Below, piece by piece: positions 37,501 to 45,472 of a DNA stretch of 64,000 nt. The translations under genes and the position numbers were made by a program. Origin of the DNA: a virus. The stretch lies in IMG/VR virus record IMGVR_UViG_3300030104_003441, positions 1 to 64,000 of that record; one strand, written 5' to 3'. The notes beneath the pieces are model-generated. The model was not told the origin of the DNA. It was given only the letters and a program-made list of their open reading frames with translations, and did not search any database. Position 1 is the stretch's first letter; the number at the start of each line of letters is the position of its first letter.

Positions 37501-37755
37501 TGTTGCTGGATCACTAATACAACCAACTACTGTAGATGTGTCTGCAACATCATAAACGTAACTATCACTTGAATCTTGCTTTATAGAGTTTCGTTTGATA
37601 TTACCTAATAAAGTCTGAGCGGTGCCTACGTTAGAACCATCTGAAGTAGCTATCTGTATATTAGTTGCTTCTCTATATTGACCATTGGGAACAAGGCGCT
37701 CGTCCATGTCCTTGTTCATCTTGCCTTGAGAAAAGTTATGTGTTACTACTGGCAT
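31561..37755 (-). CDS. very large tail nozzle/stabilisation protein, 2064 aa
   Basis: The N-terminus (HNFSQGKMNKDMDERL, then VPNGQYREATN) is the conserved opening I associate with tail-stabilisation or nozzle proteins of Bacteroidota podoviruses, where MNKD(L/M)DERL(V/L)PNG is nearly invariant. This is the T7 gp12 position, directly after the two smaller tail-ring proteins. T7 gp12 is about 800 aa, so this version is greatly enlarged; the extra length is beta-rich with many Trp/Tyr and may include receptor-binding or enzymatic inserts, though I see no catalytic motif. Confidence 0.8.
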   Translation of the reverse strand: MPVVTHNFSQGKMNKDMDERLVPNGQYREATNIQIATSDGSNVGTAQTLLGNIKRNSIKQDSSDSYVYDVADTSTVVGCISDPATDNIYYFVSSGDLNNAEGSPAISKDYIIQFDTVARSLKYVFVDIFKVKVTIAQASTSSQDFLYIPKGSDVTNQAGGTHSAADFNFTGVRIGMRVTGTLGDNTYNAADNIKVSDIIYNASNSSYKIMLEQNGTAFTPPTGVDASDAIEFISPRVLNFNKNIYITAINILDDFLFWTDNVSEPKKISISRSIAGTGGLKSTDGDATPLTGFANANTSLTYKTFNGSLPFFNTRLVTKSGSLTLGIYSVDILGTPAIITRSDNKRPVFVDESHVTVIKPSPTQAPIIDAFRTSVPRVNSSGVENPLHGTLSNKSFFDDDESLNNGDTISINLDQGAHFENGDILKLIRQSTATQGPVEFEDYDILARVISSGVTDPDSINQNYVIEIISISNEISASDLTWYVRIDPGDTLFDFKFPRFSYRYKFEDGEYSTFAPFSAVAFLTGPYDFIPEQGYNLGMINQTKSLRIKGYHPQEFDIPQDVVEIDILYKETNNPTVYIVKTIKPSDGHPMWPDQGNSFSTTSRGEIVLDTDTIYRTVPSNQLLRPYDNVPRLAQAQEISANRLIYGNYLQNYTVEKDPNLIIGFESTNTSLVGGDYAPPSVKSDRLYEVGVVFSDKYGRETPVISPKDSTIKLPHAVADQRNRLTVKFDSESLTIPTWAEYFSFYVKDSSDEYYNMTMDRWYYTSDENIWLSFPSSERNKITEDSYITLKKNHGSNAYADKKARYKVIDISNEVPDEVKTKRQNLGSIGVFEGADNAATSAIGDNLESGYPSVGGTFITVTKTAFEDAFGDNFQIKTPENLQLRFYGPNDNMASELYVISNLSQIGDAAVDGDYRLKIENVFGPDVEFILGESQQPADMRADLVLTLFADDTKMKAEYTGRFFVKVFKDDLLEQYIIDQTDSLDQQYEILATWGLRYLNNNGYWNAGVYSSSALGVVPYNAKEWGAATGTNFEVQHGFAGGSVTSGSIAHPGQHPTEHVWTNYTGDGFSSQSAYYWGGGAGTNSDDISDSFDAFGVKSGDLYYDIGSDDSIGPLSPLVGIGTGSNQTEAQEFWLGMAGLKDFFIDACTAYSWTGKGNQSDYAPDDDTPGNNYTNQYHKDGQSFDKPDTAAQEEGSVAPHFGTHQHLAGNTGYRRGQPSRGIWANGKCMDISWTGMGAGHQSGFLTNNDFPIAHQLKDVQDANIYSAAWKFMRKLCTPGTRFRFQRDPDGQVYTTKSFHNFSAGSNEIGWSNQSNNPGHQYKEGNNFQNNGGTGFDGSIYFSGTNKYTGVFGIRNHWTSNENDQYYGHNLRQRWTIVVDPPIGSQGSKYSPIHGTDPDIVTSADNPKFRRALRHDAGVGTQPASSSYPSDNRKDAIQIVRPFDDVNSDHFASDAAVWETEPKEVPDLDIYYQASNLNPIYLSNKTKENLVPIGSTFKINTWTEVPAELGLEGGSASSSTFTRSSVTHTVTQWTNEETISFSPALGLLTPATSTPTNQYISKIKIERPDGSSVDVNLISNIGPNSTSARLHGKKGTIQSKLLISSEYKLPWSNCWSFGNGVESDRVRDDFNAVQMDSGVKASTVLPGSLKEERRKHGMIWSGIYNSNSGVNDTNQFIQAEPITKDINPVYGSIQRLYNRNTRLIIMCEDKILRAETNKDMLFNADGNSQVVASNKVIGSATAYQGNYGIGKNPESFAATPYNIYFTDVFRGHVLVLGGEGVRSISDKGMRDYFADLFAKDVNKVVGSYDVKKGEYNIAVSKKVSPSQILPSEQAVVSFNEMSDGWTSFKTFYVSSTVGGATFFRTMEDGISLNNKYYTFLNGHIWEHHVNETRNNFYGTQYTSDVTVIFNDGPESVKSWGAIAYEGTAGRITNFDTESSSSWLTGDYSSGYGLETNSSITDGEYYNIEATTAGWYIDNIYTNLQECGEIEFKNKEGKYYGYPSGVTTALTNLDEREFTVQGLGTASLAHSSPSLGESLTITVANNTSTSYVGADGSGDIWDATAD

Positions 37756-37758
37756 GTG

Positions 37759-38682
37759 TTAGTGCTTAATTGTTTTAGACTTACCTCTTAATACTTGTGT
37801 AAGTTCTTCTAATTTGTAATTAGATAATCTAAGTTTAGCTTTTCTAGTTTCAGCAAATCTTTCTTTTTTAATTTGAGTCAACAAAGCTTGCTGTGAGTCT
37901 TTTCTTGCTGAAAGCACTCCGTAAAGAATATGTTTGTATATTGCTTCTTCAGCGAACTTAGGTACTAGTGAAGAGCTTAGGTCTATAGAGGTATTATCAG
38001 CTGACGTAGATATACCATCACTAATGTATTTTAACACCAATGTTTTACCTGCTAGGTTAGAGCTAAAATGAAACTTACCAGCTGAGTCATCAATATAAAA
38101 CGAGCCGTTTGCTTGAGCGTACTGCGGATCAATGCCATATCTACCACCTATTAAATCACCGTATGTATCATCAAATTCGTCAGAGTCAACATCACCTATA
38201 TCAGTCGCGTTAGTTTGAGACTTATAATTACCCCACGTAGTAGAGTCTTCATCCGTGGTAAGATCATCGTTAGCACCTAAAGCGCTAGTATCAAAACCAC
38301 CAAAGTCTTGAACATCGTGGCCTATGTCTAAAGGATTAGATGTTTTAGATGTTTTGTATATAGTTCTTTGTATACCGTTCGCGTCACTCCAAGCTAAGTT
38401 TACATAATTAACGTAATCAACAGGCATGACTAACATAAGCGAGGTTGGTACTACTACTTCCCAGTCTTTTGTACACTTAAGTGTATCATAGCTTAATTCT
38501 TGTAGAGATCGTATTGCATGGAACGTTATGTCAGCCATTACAACGTTTTCACACAGTTTTCCTGCGCCTACATATGTCGCCGCAAAAGAGTCTATAATTT
38601 CTGTTAGGCTTATAAATCTATAATTACCGTGGTCACCACCTGTTAAGTAATATGTTTTTTCTGCTGAAGTTAATATACCCAT
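37759..38682 (-). CDS. tail tube/collar ring protein, 307 aa
   Basis: Contains VVMADITFHAIRSLQELSYDTL and VVPTSLMLVMPVDYVNYVNLAWSD (read in parts), a pattern I know from collar/ring proteins of Bacteroidota podoviruses that sit between portal and nozzle. The central Asp-rich insertion (150-200) is variable-looking. The C-terminus is basic and helical. It overlaps the next ring-protein gene by 1 nt. It takes the position of a T7 gp11-like tubular protein. Confidence 0.75.
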   Translation of the reverse strand: MGILTSAEKTYYLTGGDHGNYRFISLTEIIDSFAATYVGAGKLCENVVMADITFHAIRSLQELSYDTLKCTKDWEVVVPTSLMLVMPVDYVNYVNLAWSDANGIQRTIYKTSKTSNPLDIGHDVQDFGGFDTSALGANDDLTTDEDSTTWGNYKSQTNATDIGDVDSDEFDDTYGDLIGGRYGIDPQYAQANGSFYIDDSAGKFHFSSNLAGKTLVLKYISDGISTSADNTSIDLSSSLVPKFAEEAIYKHILYGVLSARKDSQQALLTQIKKERFAETRKAKLRLSNYKLEELTQVLRGKSKTIKH

Positions 38683-39419
38683 TATGAGATTTTTTGAATA
38701 GCTAATTCAGAAGCTTCTTTACCAGCAGCTATCTGTACTAGGCCAGGTTTGTTAAGAACTATACCTGCTAGTTCTAATATCTTGTAAACTACGGTGTCTG
38801 TTTCTGCTTTATGTAGCTCGAAATCTACAGCTAAAGTAGAGTTATACATTGCTTTACCGTTAATAACAACATAAGCCCAGTTAACTGTTTTTGGTACTCT
38901 AAAGCATTCAACAGTCACGCTGCTAGTTACTGGATCTACACCGCCATCATATACTTGTATATCTTGCCCGCTTGTTCTACTGTCGCAGTATATTGGTGCT
39001 TGGCCTGATGTTGTCGCCATGTGCCTTGTTGAGCTTTTTAATCGCTGAGCTTCAAATACGCTAACCTTTTGACATGGCTCGTTTCCAGAAAGCACCATAC
39101 CTGTTTGAAAAACATCATACGCCGTGCCGCTCACAGTTACTGTAGCTGGAAACGTATGTCCACTTGTTACAGATTCAAATGATTGAAACGGCGCTAATTT
39201 TCTATCTATTAATTCCTGTATATCGGTTTCGTCAACTTCGTTTGTTCTGTTAGGCTCTTGAAGCTGTTTTAAATTTTTAGAGTAAAAATATGTTTCAAAT
39301 ATTTGTATTTGAGCTTGGTTTGCCAATAAGTTAAACTCCTGAGGAGTTATATAACCACGTTGCTCTTTGTTTGCAAGGGCTAATACTCTTTGATATACTG
39401 TGTCTACACTTATTGCCAT
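38682..39419 (-). CDS. head-tail adaptor/ring protein, 245 aa
   Basis: Start set at ATG 39419 (MAISVDTVYQRVLALANKEQRG); the longer frame would need a TTG. The N-terminal helical region (YITPQEFNLLANQAQIQIFE) is typical of head-completion or adaptor proteins in this phage type, followed by a beta domain with paired Cys. Together with the next gene it would build the tail ring under the portal. A stable hairpin (39441..39462) sits in its leader. Confidence 0.7.
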   Translation of the reverse strand: MAISVDTVYQRVLALANKEQRGYITPQEFNLLANQAQIQIFETYFYSKNLKQLQEPNRTNEVDETDIQELIDRKLAPFQSFESVTSGHTFPATVTVSGTAYDVFQTGMVLSGNEPCQKVSVFEAQRLKSSTRHMATTSGQAPIYCDSRTSGQDIQVYDGGVDPVTSSVTVECFRVPKTVNWAYVVINGKAMYNSTLAVDFELHKAETDTVVYKILELAGIVLNKPGLVQIAAGKEASELAIQKIS

Positions 39420-39440
39420 AATTCTTTTTTTGTAGTTTTG

Positions 39441-39462
39441 CAACCACCCCGAAGGGTAGTTG
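39441..39462 (-). promoter_or_regulatory. UUCG-capped hairpin in tail-operon leader
   Basis: On the minus strand a 9-bp stem (CAACTACCC with GGGTGGTTG, one G-U pair) closes a UUCG tetraloop. It is followed by A-rich sequence rather than a U run, so it is not a standard terminator. It may protect or punctuate the mRNA between the 286-aa gene and the tail genes. Confidence 0.65.
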
Positions 39463-39477
39463 CATCACCGTTGATTA

Positions 39478-40338
39478 TTATTTTAATCGTTTTTCTATAT
39501 TTGTATAAACTTCCATACCTTCATCTGTCTTAAACCAAGACGCTAATGCCGAATACGGGTGTTCATCAAAAGGAACTGTCATTAATTTCCTACCATTTGA
39601 TCCCCATGTAAAGGTTCTTTGATCAGTAGACAGTTTAATAATATTAAGTTCAGTTGCTTTAATACCAAAGTTTCTTAGCGCTACATTTTCATCAGTAACT
39701 AATTCTAAGAATAACTTAGGGTTTCTCTTAGCAAATAGTATCAAATCTCTTTTAAGCTCCTTAGAACTCATCGTAGATACCTTAGAACCAATCTCAGCTC
39801 TTAACACTGCTTCTGCCATATCAACTTCTAGTTCCATGGCGCTATTTAACGCCATAACTTCCATTTCAAGCCAAGCAATTTCATTTTCTGCTTTTCTTAC
39901 TGGTTTTTCTTCGTAGAACACTGTGTCTCTGTCTGGGTGATATAAAGATAAAAACTTTTGCAATATAGTTTTTTCTTTTTCTACTATAAGCATACCGTTT
40001 CTAAATATAATATGCTCAAGCCTTTGATCACCCTTCATCTCGTCAACGAAGCAAGTTCGTTGATTAGAACAATATTTAAGTTCTCTTTCGTAGCCTTTTT
40101 CTTCATCAAACCAGTGAACGTTTGCGCTTCTAATAGATCTTGACAAAGGCTTTTTCCTGCCTTTAAGTCTATATATTCTATTTTTAAACTCCCAGCCGTC
40201 ACCTAGCTTTTTAGTAGTATCACCAGCTCGCTTCTTCTTAGGTTCAACATGAACCTCTTTCGTAACAGGTACTTCTTCAACAACAGTTACATTTTCTACA
40301 GGTTGATCTACAACCTCTTCTTTTTTATTTTTTGCCAT
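39478..40338 (-). CDS. hypothetical virion-block protein, 286 aa
   Basis: The first 40 residues are charged and low-complexity (VENVTVVEEVPVTKEVHVEPKKKR). The rest is mixed alpha/beta with conserved-looking features: HWFDEEKGYERELKYCSNQRTC, read in parts, FLSLYHPDRDTVFYE and a helical C-terminal half ending ASWFKTDEGMEVY. I do not recognise a named family. It is set apart from the capsid gene by a terminator and from the tail genes by a hairpin, so it may be expressed at its own level. A head-associated role is likely from position. Confidence 0.65.
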   Translation of the reverse strand: MAKNKKEEVVDQPVENVTVVEEVPVTKEVHVEPKKKRAGDTTKKLGDGWEFKNRIYRLKGRKKPLSRSIRSANVHWFDEEKGYERELKYCSNQRTCFVDEMKGDQRLEHIIFRNGMLIVEKEKTILQKFLSLYHPDRDTVFYEEKPVRKAENEIAWLEMEVMALNSAMELEVDMAEAVLRAEIGSKVSTMSSKELKRDLILFAKRNPKLFLELVTDENVALRNFGIKATELNIIKLSTDQRTFTWGSNGRKLMTVPFDEHPYSALASWFKTDEGMEVYTNIEKRLK

Positions 40339-40366
40339 AATATATAATATAATAAAAGTTAATATA

Positions 40367-40396
40367 AAACTACCCTACCCGAAGGCAGGGTAGTTT
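40367..40396 (-). terminator. hairpin terminator after the major capsid gene
   Basis: On the minus strand a 13-bp stem with one G-U pair (AAACTACCCTGCC with GGTAGGGTAGTTT) closes a UUCG tetraloop and is followed by UUUUAUAUU. It starts 15 nt after the capsid stop. Partial termination here would give extra capsid transcript relative to tail genes. Confidence 0.82.
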
Positions 40397-40410
40397 CATC
40401 AAATATAATC

Positions 40411-41916
40411 TTACTTCATCAACATGAAGTTGTTTGCTCCTTGCGTTACTAAGCAACGCTCAGATAAATAGTGAATCTGCATCGCGTCAAGCGCTGAAGT
40501 TGCAGCACCAACCGAACCAGTTACCCACGTCTTCATCTTACGGTTATCCGTATTAGAAGCTCTGTAACGAACGTGTAGGAAAGGACGCTTAAGGTTCTTA
40601 CCTAGTGATTGATCGTATACAGTTGAAGTACCAGCTGGAATAATAACACCGCGAATAGCAGCAGATCCAGCAATACGGTTGATCTCTCCACGAGTTGCTT
40701 TGTCGTTTAAGTAACGGAAGTCAGACTTGTAGAAGTCGTAAGATCCGCGACGGAAACCAGAGAAGCCAAGGTTTAGAGCCATGTCTTCATCGTTTTCAAA
40801 CACTCCATAAGAAGTTCCACCAGCACCGTAAGAGTTCATAGATGCAAGCATGTCGTCGATAGCTAAGCTAGTCGCACGGTTCACAAACATCATGTTCTCT
40901 TCAATAGCACCTTGCTTATCAAACTCTGCTAGAATAGCATCAAACTCAGCTAAGTCAGTAGCAGCGTTAACACCAGTAATACCTGAAGTTACGTTTCCGC
41001 GAGACTCAATAGCCGCGAATAAACCTTCAGTACCAGCGCCGTTTGCACCTGCGTCTGTACCATCACGAACAACACTTCCGTTGAAACCGATAAGAGAAGC
41101 AGCTTCTGTCTTTTCAGACTCAAGCATAGCCATCTCTAAGTAATCAGTGAAACGAGCACGAGTGTCTCCTGAAGCCTTTAGGTACCATAAGTAACCTGAC
41201 TGACCTTCTTCACCTGTAACTTCAACCCAACCAACTTGAGAAGTATCAGATCCAGAGATCTCGTAGTAATCCTTCATGATGATTGGCTTGTTGCTGAACG
41301 ACTTGAAAGTCGGTGTTAGAGCAGTACGCTTGTCAGCTTCAGCAGCACCAGTAATACCAGCATACTTTGCTCCTTTACCGTACTCAGAACCTATAACTAA
41401 TAATACAGAACCACTACCAGTAGTAGCGTGTCCAGCAAGATCAGCCTTATCATAAGCCTCAACCGTGATAGCAGCTGTCGCTGGCGTCGCTACAACTAAC
41501 GCTTTAGTTACGATACCTGCAGTAGCAATAAGTACGATATCGTTTACACGAACACCGTGGTTAGCTACAGCAAAACCGTTTTCACCGTCACCAGAACCGT
41601 CGATATCAGTTACAACTGTGAATGTACCGCTAGTATCACCAGCAGTAGCTACTGTACCAACGTATGATAAATGTAAGCGAGATTGCTCAGACCAAACAAC
41701 TTGGTCAGACGTCATCGCCTCTTCAGCACCTACTTGAGAAAGGAAACCTGAGATAGTTCTTTGTCCGAACACTTCAGCCTCTTTCTCCATTAGGTCTGGT
41801 AAATATTGTTGCTCCCAGCCAGTTGAACCGCCTGCGAAGTCAATGTAGTTACTTGCTAAAGTCTGCTGCTGTGCAGTTGGGACTTTGTTAAGTAACGGTC
41901 CATTTGTAATTGCCAT
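40411..41916 (-). CDS. major capsid protein, 501 aa
   Basis: HK97-type head protein by context and style. The N-terminal segment (ASNYIDFAGGSTGWEQQYLPDLMEKEAEVFGQRTI, read in parts) is followed by a small beta insertion (80-180), a long middle region with YLWYLKASGDTRARFTDYLEMAMLESEKTEAASL, read in parts, and NMMFVNRATSLAIDDML, and a C-terminal domain. It lies right after a Glu-rich scaffold and portal gene and is followed by a terminator, as expected for the most abundant late product. The codon usage looks more even and GC-richer than the neighbours, typical of highly expressed capsid genes. Confidence 0.85.
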   Translation of the reverse strand: MAITNGPLLNKVPTAQQQTLASNYIDFAGGSTGWEQQYLPDLMEKEAEVFGQRTISGFLSQVGAEEAMTSDQVVWSEQSRLHLSYVGTVATAGDTSGTFTVVTDIDGSGDGENGFAVANHGVRVNDIVLIATAGIVTKALVVATPATAAITVEAYDKADLAGHATTGSGSVLLVIGSEYGKGAKYAGITGAAEADKRTALTPTFKSFSNKPIIMKDYYEISGSDTSQVGWVEVTGEEGQSGYLWYLKASGDTRARFTDYLEMAMLESEKTEAASLIGFNGSVVRDGTDAGANGAGTEGLFAAIESRGNVTSGITGVNAATDLAEFDAILAEFDKQGAIEENMMFVNRATSLAIDDMLASMNSYGAGGTSYGVFENDEDMALNLGFSGFRRGSYDFYKSDFRYLNDKATRGEINRIAGSAAIRGVIIPAGTSTVYDQSLGKNLKRPFLHVRYRASNTDNRKMKTWVTGSVGAATSALDAMQIHYLSERCLVTQGANNFMLMK

Positions 41917-41927
41917 TTTTTCTTAAT

Positions 41928-43076
41928 TTACTTTTTGTTTTTACTTTTAATTTTAAATTTAAAAGAATCAGAATCATCGCCTAATACTTTGAACTTCATG
42001 CCTCCAGATTGAGGCGCGCTGTACGCTCCTCTAGCATCTGTGTTGATGTTCTTAGATTTAGCAACTGTTTCTTGTATTGCATCTGCTTTACCTTGCTCAT
42101 AAAAATGTTGAGCTATAGCATCAGCATGCATTGCTGTGTATAGACCTTTATGGTAACCTCTAGCGTCTTCCATCGTGTTCTCTTCGTTTAGAAACTTTCC
42201 AACAAAGTTATTAATATCACTTTGGCTTTGCTTTACCTGATCTGTATTCTTAACATTGAATCTGTATTTTTTATCTCCAACACTATATTCAAAACCTTTG
42301 AATTTGTCATTAAAAACCTGCTCGGTCTTTTTGTTAAATACGGACTTTTGTTTTTCAACAACTTTTTGAGTTTGCTCTGACTCTTTATTGTATCTGTTGA
42401 AAAAATCTACAGCTTTCTGTTGCTCGGGCGTGAGCTTTATTCCAGCTTTAATTTCTTCATAGTACTTAGACTTTTGCCCGTCTAAATAGGCTTTAGCCTC
42501 AGCAACTTGCTCTTTTCGGGCTAATTTTCTTCTCTTTATATCACGCTCATCATCTATTGATTCATCATAGGCAAATTGATCTTCCATCAAAAAGTCTACT
42601 TCTTCAGAAGATAAATGAGGTTTTTTTGTTTTGTAATATTCACGTAAAGCATCTTGATCATCTAATTCGTTTATGTCTCTATTTAGCTTTACGTAGTCAT
42701 TAATATCACCACCAGTGTCATTCATAAACTCTACTAGTTTTTGTATGTTGTCAGGCAATGCCTCACCTGTTTGCTCAGACTCCTCAACAGCTTGTATAAT
42801 CTCTTCTTCAAGCGCTTCTACTTCGTCTGTTATCTCTTCTAACGCTGGTGCTTCAACTTCGTTTTCATCAACAGGTTCTGCAACTACTTCTTCAGGTGTA
42901 GTTTCTTCTGCTGCCGGTTGAGATAAATCTACTTTAATAACGTCAGGATTATCTGCGCTATCAAACTTGCTTAAATCAAGCTCGGGTTTTTCTTCAACAA
43001 CCTCTTCTTGAGGCGTTTCGTTTTCGACCTCTTGGATTACATCCTCAAGATCTGTTTGATTTTCTTGTTCCATCAT
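41928..43076 (-). CDS. scaffolding protein, 382 aa
   Basis: Strongly acidic N-terminal half (runs of Glu and Val/Pro, for example EVEALEEEIIQAVEE) and a Lys-rich helical C-terminal half. This charge layout, and the position between portal and major capsid, are typical of internal scaffolding proteins. The short C-terminal tail (FKFKIKSKNKK) is basic, as needed to bind the inner capsid surface. No protease motif is visible. Confidence 0.8.
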   Translation of the reverse strand: MMEQENQTDLEDVIQEVENETPQEEVVEEKPELDLSKFDSADNPDVIKVDLSQPAAEETTPEEVVAEPVDENEVEAPALEEITDEVEALEEEIIQAVEESEQTGEALPDNIQKLVEFMNDTGGDINDYVKLNRDINELDDQDALREYYKTKKPHLSSEEVDFLMEDQFAYDESIDDERDIKRRKLARKEQVAEAKAYLDGQKSKYYEEIKAGIKLTPEQQKAVDFFNRYNKESEQTQKVVEKQKSVFNKKTEQVFNDKFKGFEYSVGDKKYRFNVKNTDQVKQSQSDINNFVGKFLNEENTMEDARGYHKGLYTAMHADAIAQHFYEQGKADAIQETVAKSKNINTDARGAYSAPQSGGMKFKVLGDDSDSFKFKIKSKNKK

Positions 43077-43090
43077 AAAATATTATATAA

Positions 43091-45472
43091 TTAATTACCA
43101 ATTTGTGGGTTAAACTTATCTAAACCCATTCCGCCTCCTAGTATATCATTACCTGAAGACTCAAACTTTTTACTCGTTTGTTTCATATTTTCTCGCCTAT
43201 CTTTACCGTCTTCTTTCATCCTCTCTACTCCCATAGCTTGCGAGCGTTCTTCGCCACGTAGTTTTTGATTTAATTCAAACTCGTAAGCCATAAGTTCTTT
43301 CTTTAATCTAACTTCTTCTTGTAGATGTTTTAATTTACCTTCGTTTCTTGTTGCCTCTAGTTGCAAGTCCGCTTGAGCTTTTGCCTGATTTTTTTGCATC
43401 TCAGTTTGAGCAATGGCTTGTTGAGCTTGCGCATTTGCTTGTGCTTGCGCTTGTGCGTTCTCTTGTTGGATTTTTTGATCTCGTTCTTGTTTTTTCTTAC
43501 GTTTAATCTTTAACAGTTGATTAGCTAACTTTATATTTCTAACTTCTCTAATATCAATAGCATCATCTAAATCTATTAACTGTTGAGCTAGTGCTGTTTG
43601 TATGTTGTTTTCTAACAATTGTTTTTCTTCAGCGTCAGGTTCTAACTCAAGAAATATACCGAAATCATACAAGTGCAGTTCAGACATTTCTTTTAACGTA
43701 GCTACGTTATGTGATCCTATAGCCTGAACAAACGCATCGGCTGTTGGTGAATATTCAAGTATGTCTGATATTCTAAGAGATAAAGCTTCAGCCATAGACA
43801 CTGTTAGAAAAGAGCTTGCGTTAAGTATGTGACGTGTAGCAACGTTTGAATTTGCGGCTGCTAGCTTTTGAACTCCTACTAATGACTTTGGATCTGGCAC
43901 ACTAGCATCTCTAGCTTCATTAAGGCCTGTTACATCACGTATCATCTGTAGATAATAGTTGTAATTGCCTATAAGAGCTTGTAACTTATTACCAGCACCT
44001 GCTCCGTTAGATATTTCTTGAATAGGTATTTTACCAGGATTTTGATCTCCATCTGAAGTGAAGCTTCTACCTATAACACTACCAGTTTGGAAGAACATAT
44101 TAAGCGCTTCTTGTGGATTATAGTTTGTGCCGTTGCCTAAATCTACTTCAGCAAGTCCATCAGCATCAAGGTATACGCCATCAGGCACCATGCGCGACAT
44201 TACTTGCTGTAACTTTAAATGTGTTAACTGAATCATATCAGCAAACCCAGTAATTCTACTAACTAAAGACTCGATTTTACCCTCATACATACGAGGCGCA
44301 ACAAGAGAGTAATTCATCTTAACTTTGTTAAAGTCAGATTTATTACGCATCATGTTATCGGCTTTATTCCACTTGATCAACTTGTCTGTGCCTAAGACTA
44401 TAGCACCTTCAAATAAACATTCTACAGATCGCTGTATCCTAGAGTAACCTCCTTCTTTGTTATTTGGCGGATTAAACGTGTCTGGTTTTTCTATTGCTTT
44501 GTATCCACCTGTTCCAGTTTCTTTAATCTTATAAACGTTATTCATATACGTTTTAAAATTAAAGTATAATACTTTTATTTTATTATCATCCGCCTCTTGT
44601 ATATGCCTACCGTATGTTCCGTAGTATCTCTTTGAAGACGATTTTTTTATTTCTTCTAAATCACTAGCCGTAAGATTAGGAAACTCTTTTGCTAACTCGT
44701 TAATAGGTATTGTTTTTACTTCACCTATATAGTATATGTCATCAAAATAAGGAGACTCAGTGTAAGAATAAACTAAATCAGCAGGATCAACATATTCAAC
44801 CTTTGCACCTTCACTAAAATTAAAATTAGTTTTTACACACCCTATGCCTAACACGGTAAGATCATATAAAACTCTTCTTCTAGTTAAATCATAATTACTA
44901 CCCTCTAAAAGAACATTGATAGCTTGCTCTTCTGCTATTTCTACAGCCTGCTTATAAGTAAGTTGCATGTGCAAATCAAGCTCTTCTTTAGTATCAGGTA
45001 GTTGATCTTTATCTGTTTCATAAAGATCCATGTTAAACATCTCTTGTGCTTGATCATTAAACTGTCTTGATCTCATATCACGCTGTATCGACTCCATGTA
45101 CTCGGTTCGCTTACTAACGCCGTATTGATCTTGAGAATACGCTTTTATATTAAACATACGCTCAGACATACCATTAACAACTATATCTACAAATTTAGGT
45201 ATAATAGGTACTGGCTTCCAATCTAAATTAAGATAAGATAAATCGCCATTAATAGACAATTCGTCTTTATATTTTTGTATAGACTGCTCACCTCTTGCAT
45301 ACAGTCTTAATCTATGAAATGAATTTTGGGTATCAAGGTATCTGTTAGAATGATTACCTTTAAACCACTCATGCTCGATAGCTTGAGCTACTTTCAAACC
45401 ATACTCTGCGCTCATCTTTTCAAGATCAGAAACAGTTTGAGATGGAAAATTAACATATACTGACTCAGCCAT
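43091..45472 (-). CDS. portal protein, 793 aa
   Basis: Large portal of the kind seen in Bacteroidota podoviruses. The core includes LTVLGIGCVKTNFNFSEGAKVEYVDPADLVY, read in parts, ITGFADMIQLTHLKLQQVMSRMVPDGVYLD, read in parts, and LQMIRDVTGLNEARDAS, which match portal-type stem and wing helices. The C-terminus is a long Gln/Ala/Lys coiled coil, probably the barrel region inside the head. It overlaps the terminase gene by 8 nt and precedes the scaffold gene, the standard head order. Confidence 0.85.
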   Translation of the reverse strand: MAESVYVNFPSQTVSDLEKMSAEYGLKVAQAIEHEWFKGNHSNRYLDTQNSFHRLRLYARGEQSIQKYKDELSINGDLSYLNLDWKPVPIIPKFVDIVVNGMSERMFNIKAYSQDQYGVSKRTEYMESIQRDMRSRQFNDQAQEMFNMDLYETDKDQLPDTKEELDLHMQLTYKQAVEIAEEQAINVLLEGSNYDLTRRRVLYDLTVLGIGCVKTNFNFSEGAKVEYVDPADLVYSYTESPYFDDIYYIGEVKTIPINELAKEFPNLTASDLEEIKKSSSKRYYGTYGRHIQEADDNKIKVLYFNFKTYMNNVYKIKETGTGGYKAIEKPDTFNPPNNKEGGYSRIQRSVECLFEGAIVLGTDKLIKWNKADNMMRNKSDFNKVKMNYSLVAPRMYEGKIESLVSRITGFADMIQLTHLKLQQVMSRMVPDGVYLDADGLAEVDLGNGTNYNPQEALNMFFQTGSVIGRSFTSDGDQNPGKIPIQEISNGAGAGNKLQALIGNYNYYLQMIRDVTGLNEARDASVPDPKSLVGVQKLAAANSNVATRHILNASSFLTVSMAEALSLRISDILEYSPTADAFVQAIGSHNVATLKEMSELHLYDFGIFLELEPDAEEKQLLENNIQTALAQQLIDLDDAIDIREVRNIKLANQLLKIKRKKKQERDQKIQQENAQAQAQANAQAQQAIAQTEMQKNQAKAQADLQLEATRNEGKLKHLQEEVRLKKELMAYEFELNQKLRGEERSQAMGVERMKEDGKDRRENMKQTSKKFESSGNDILGGGMGLDKFNPQIGN

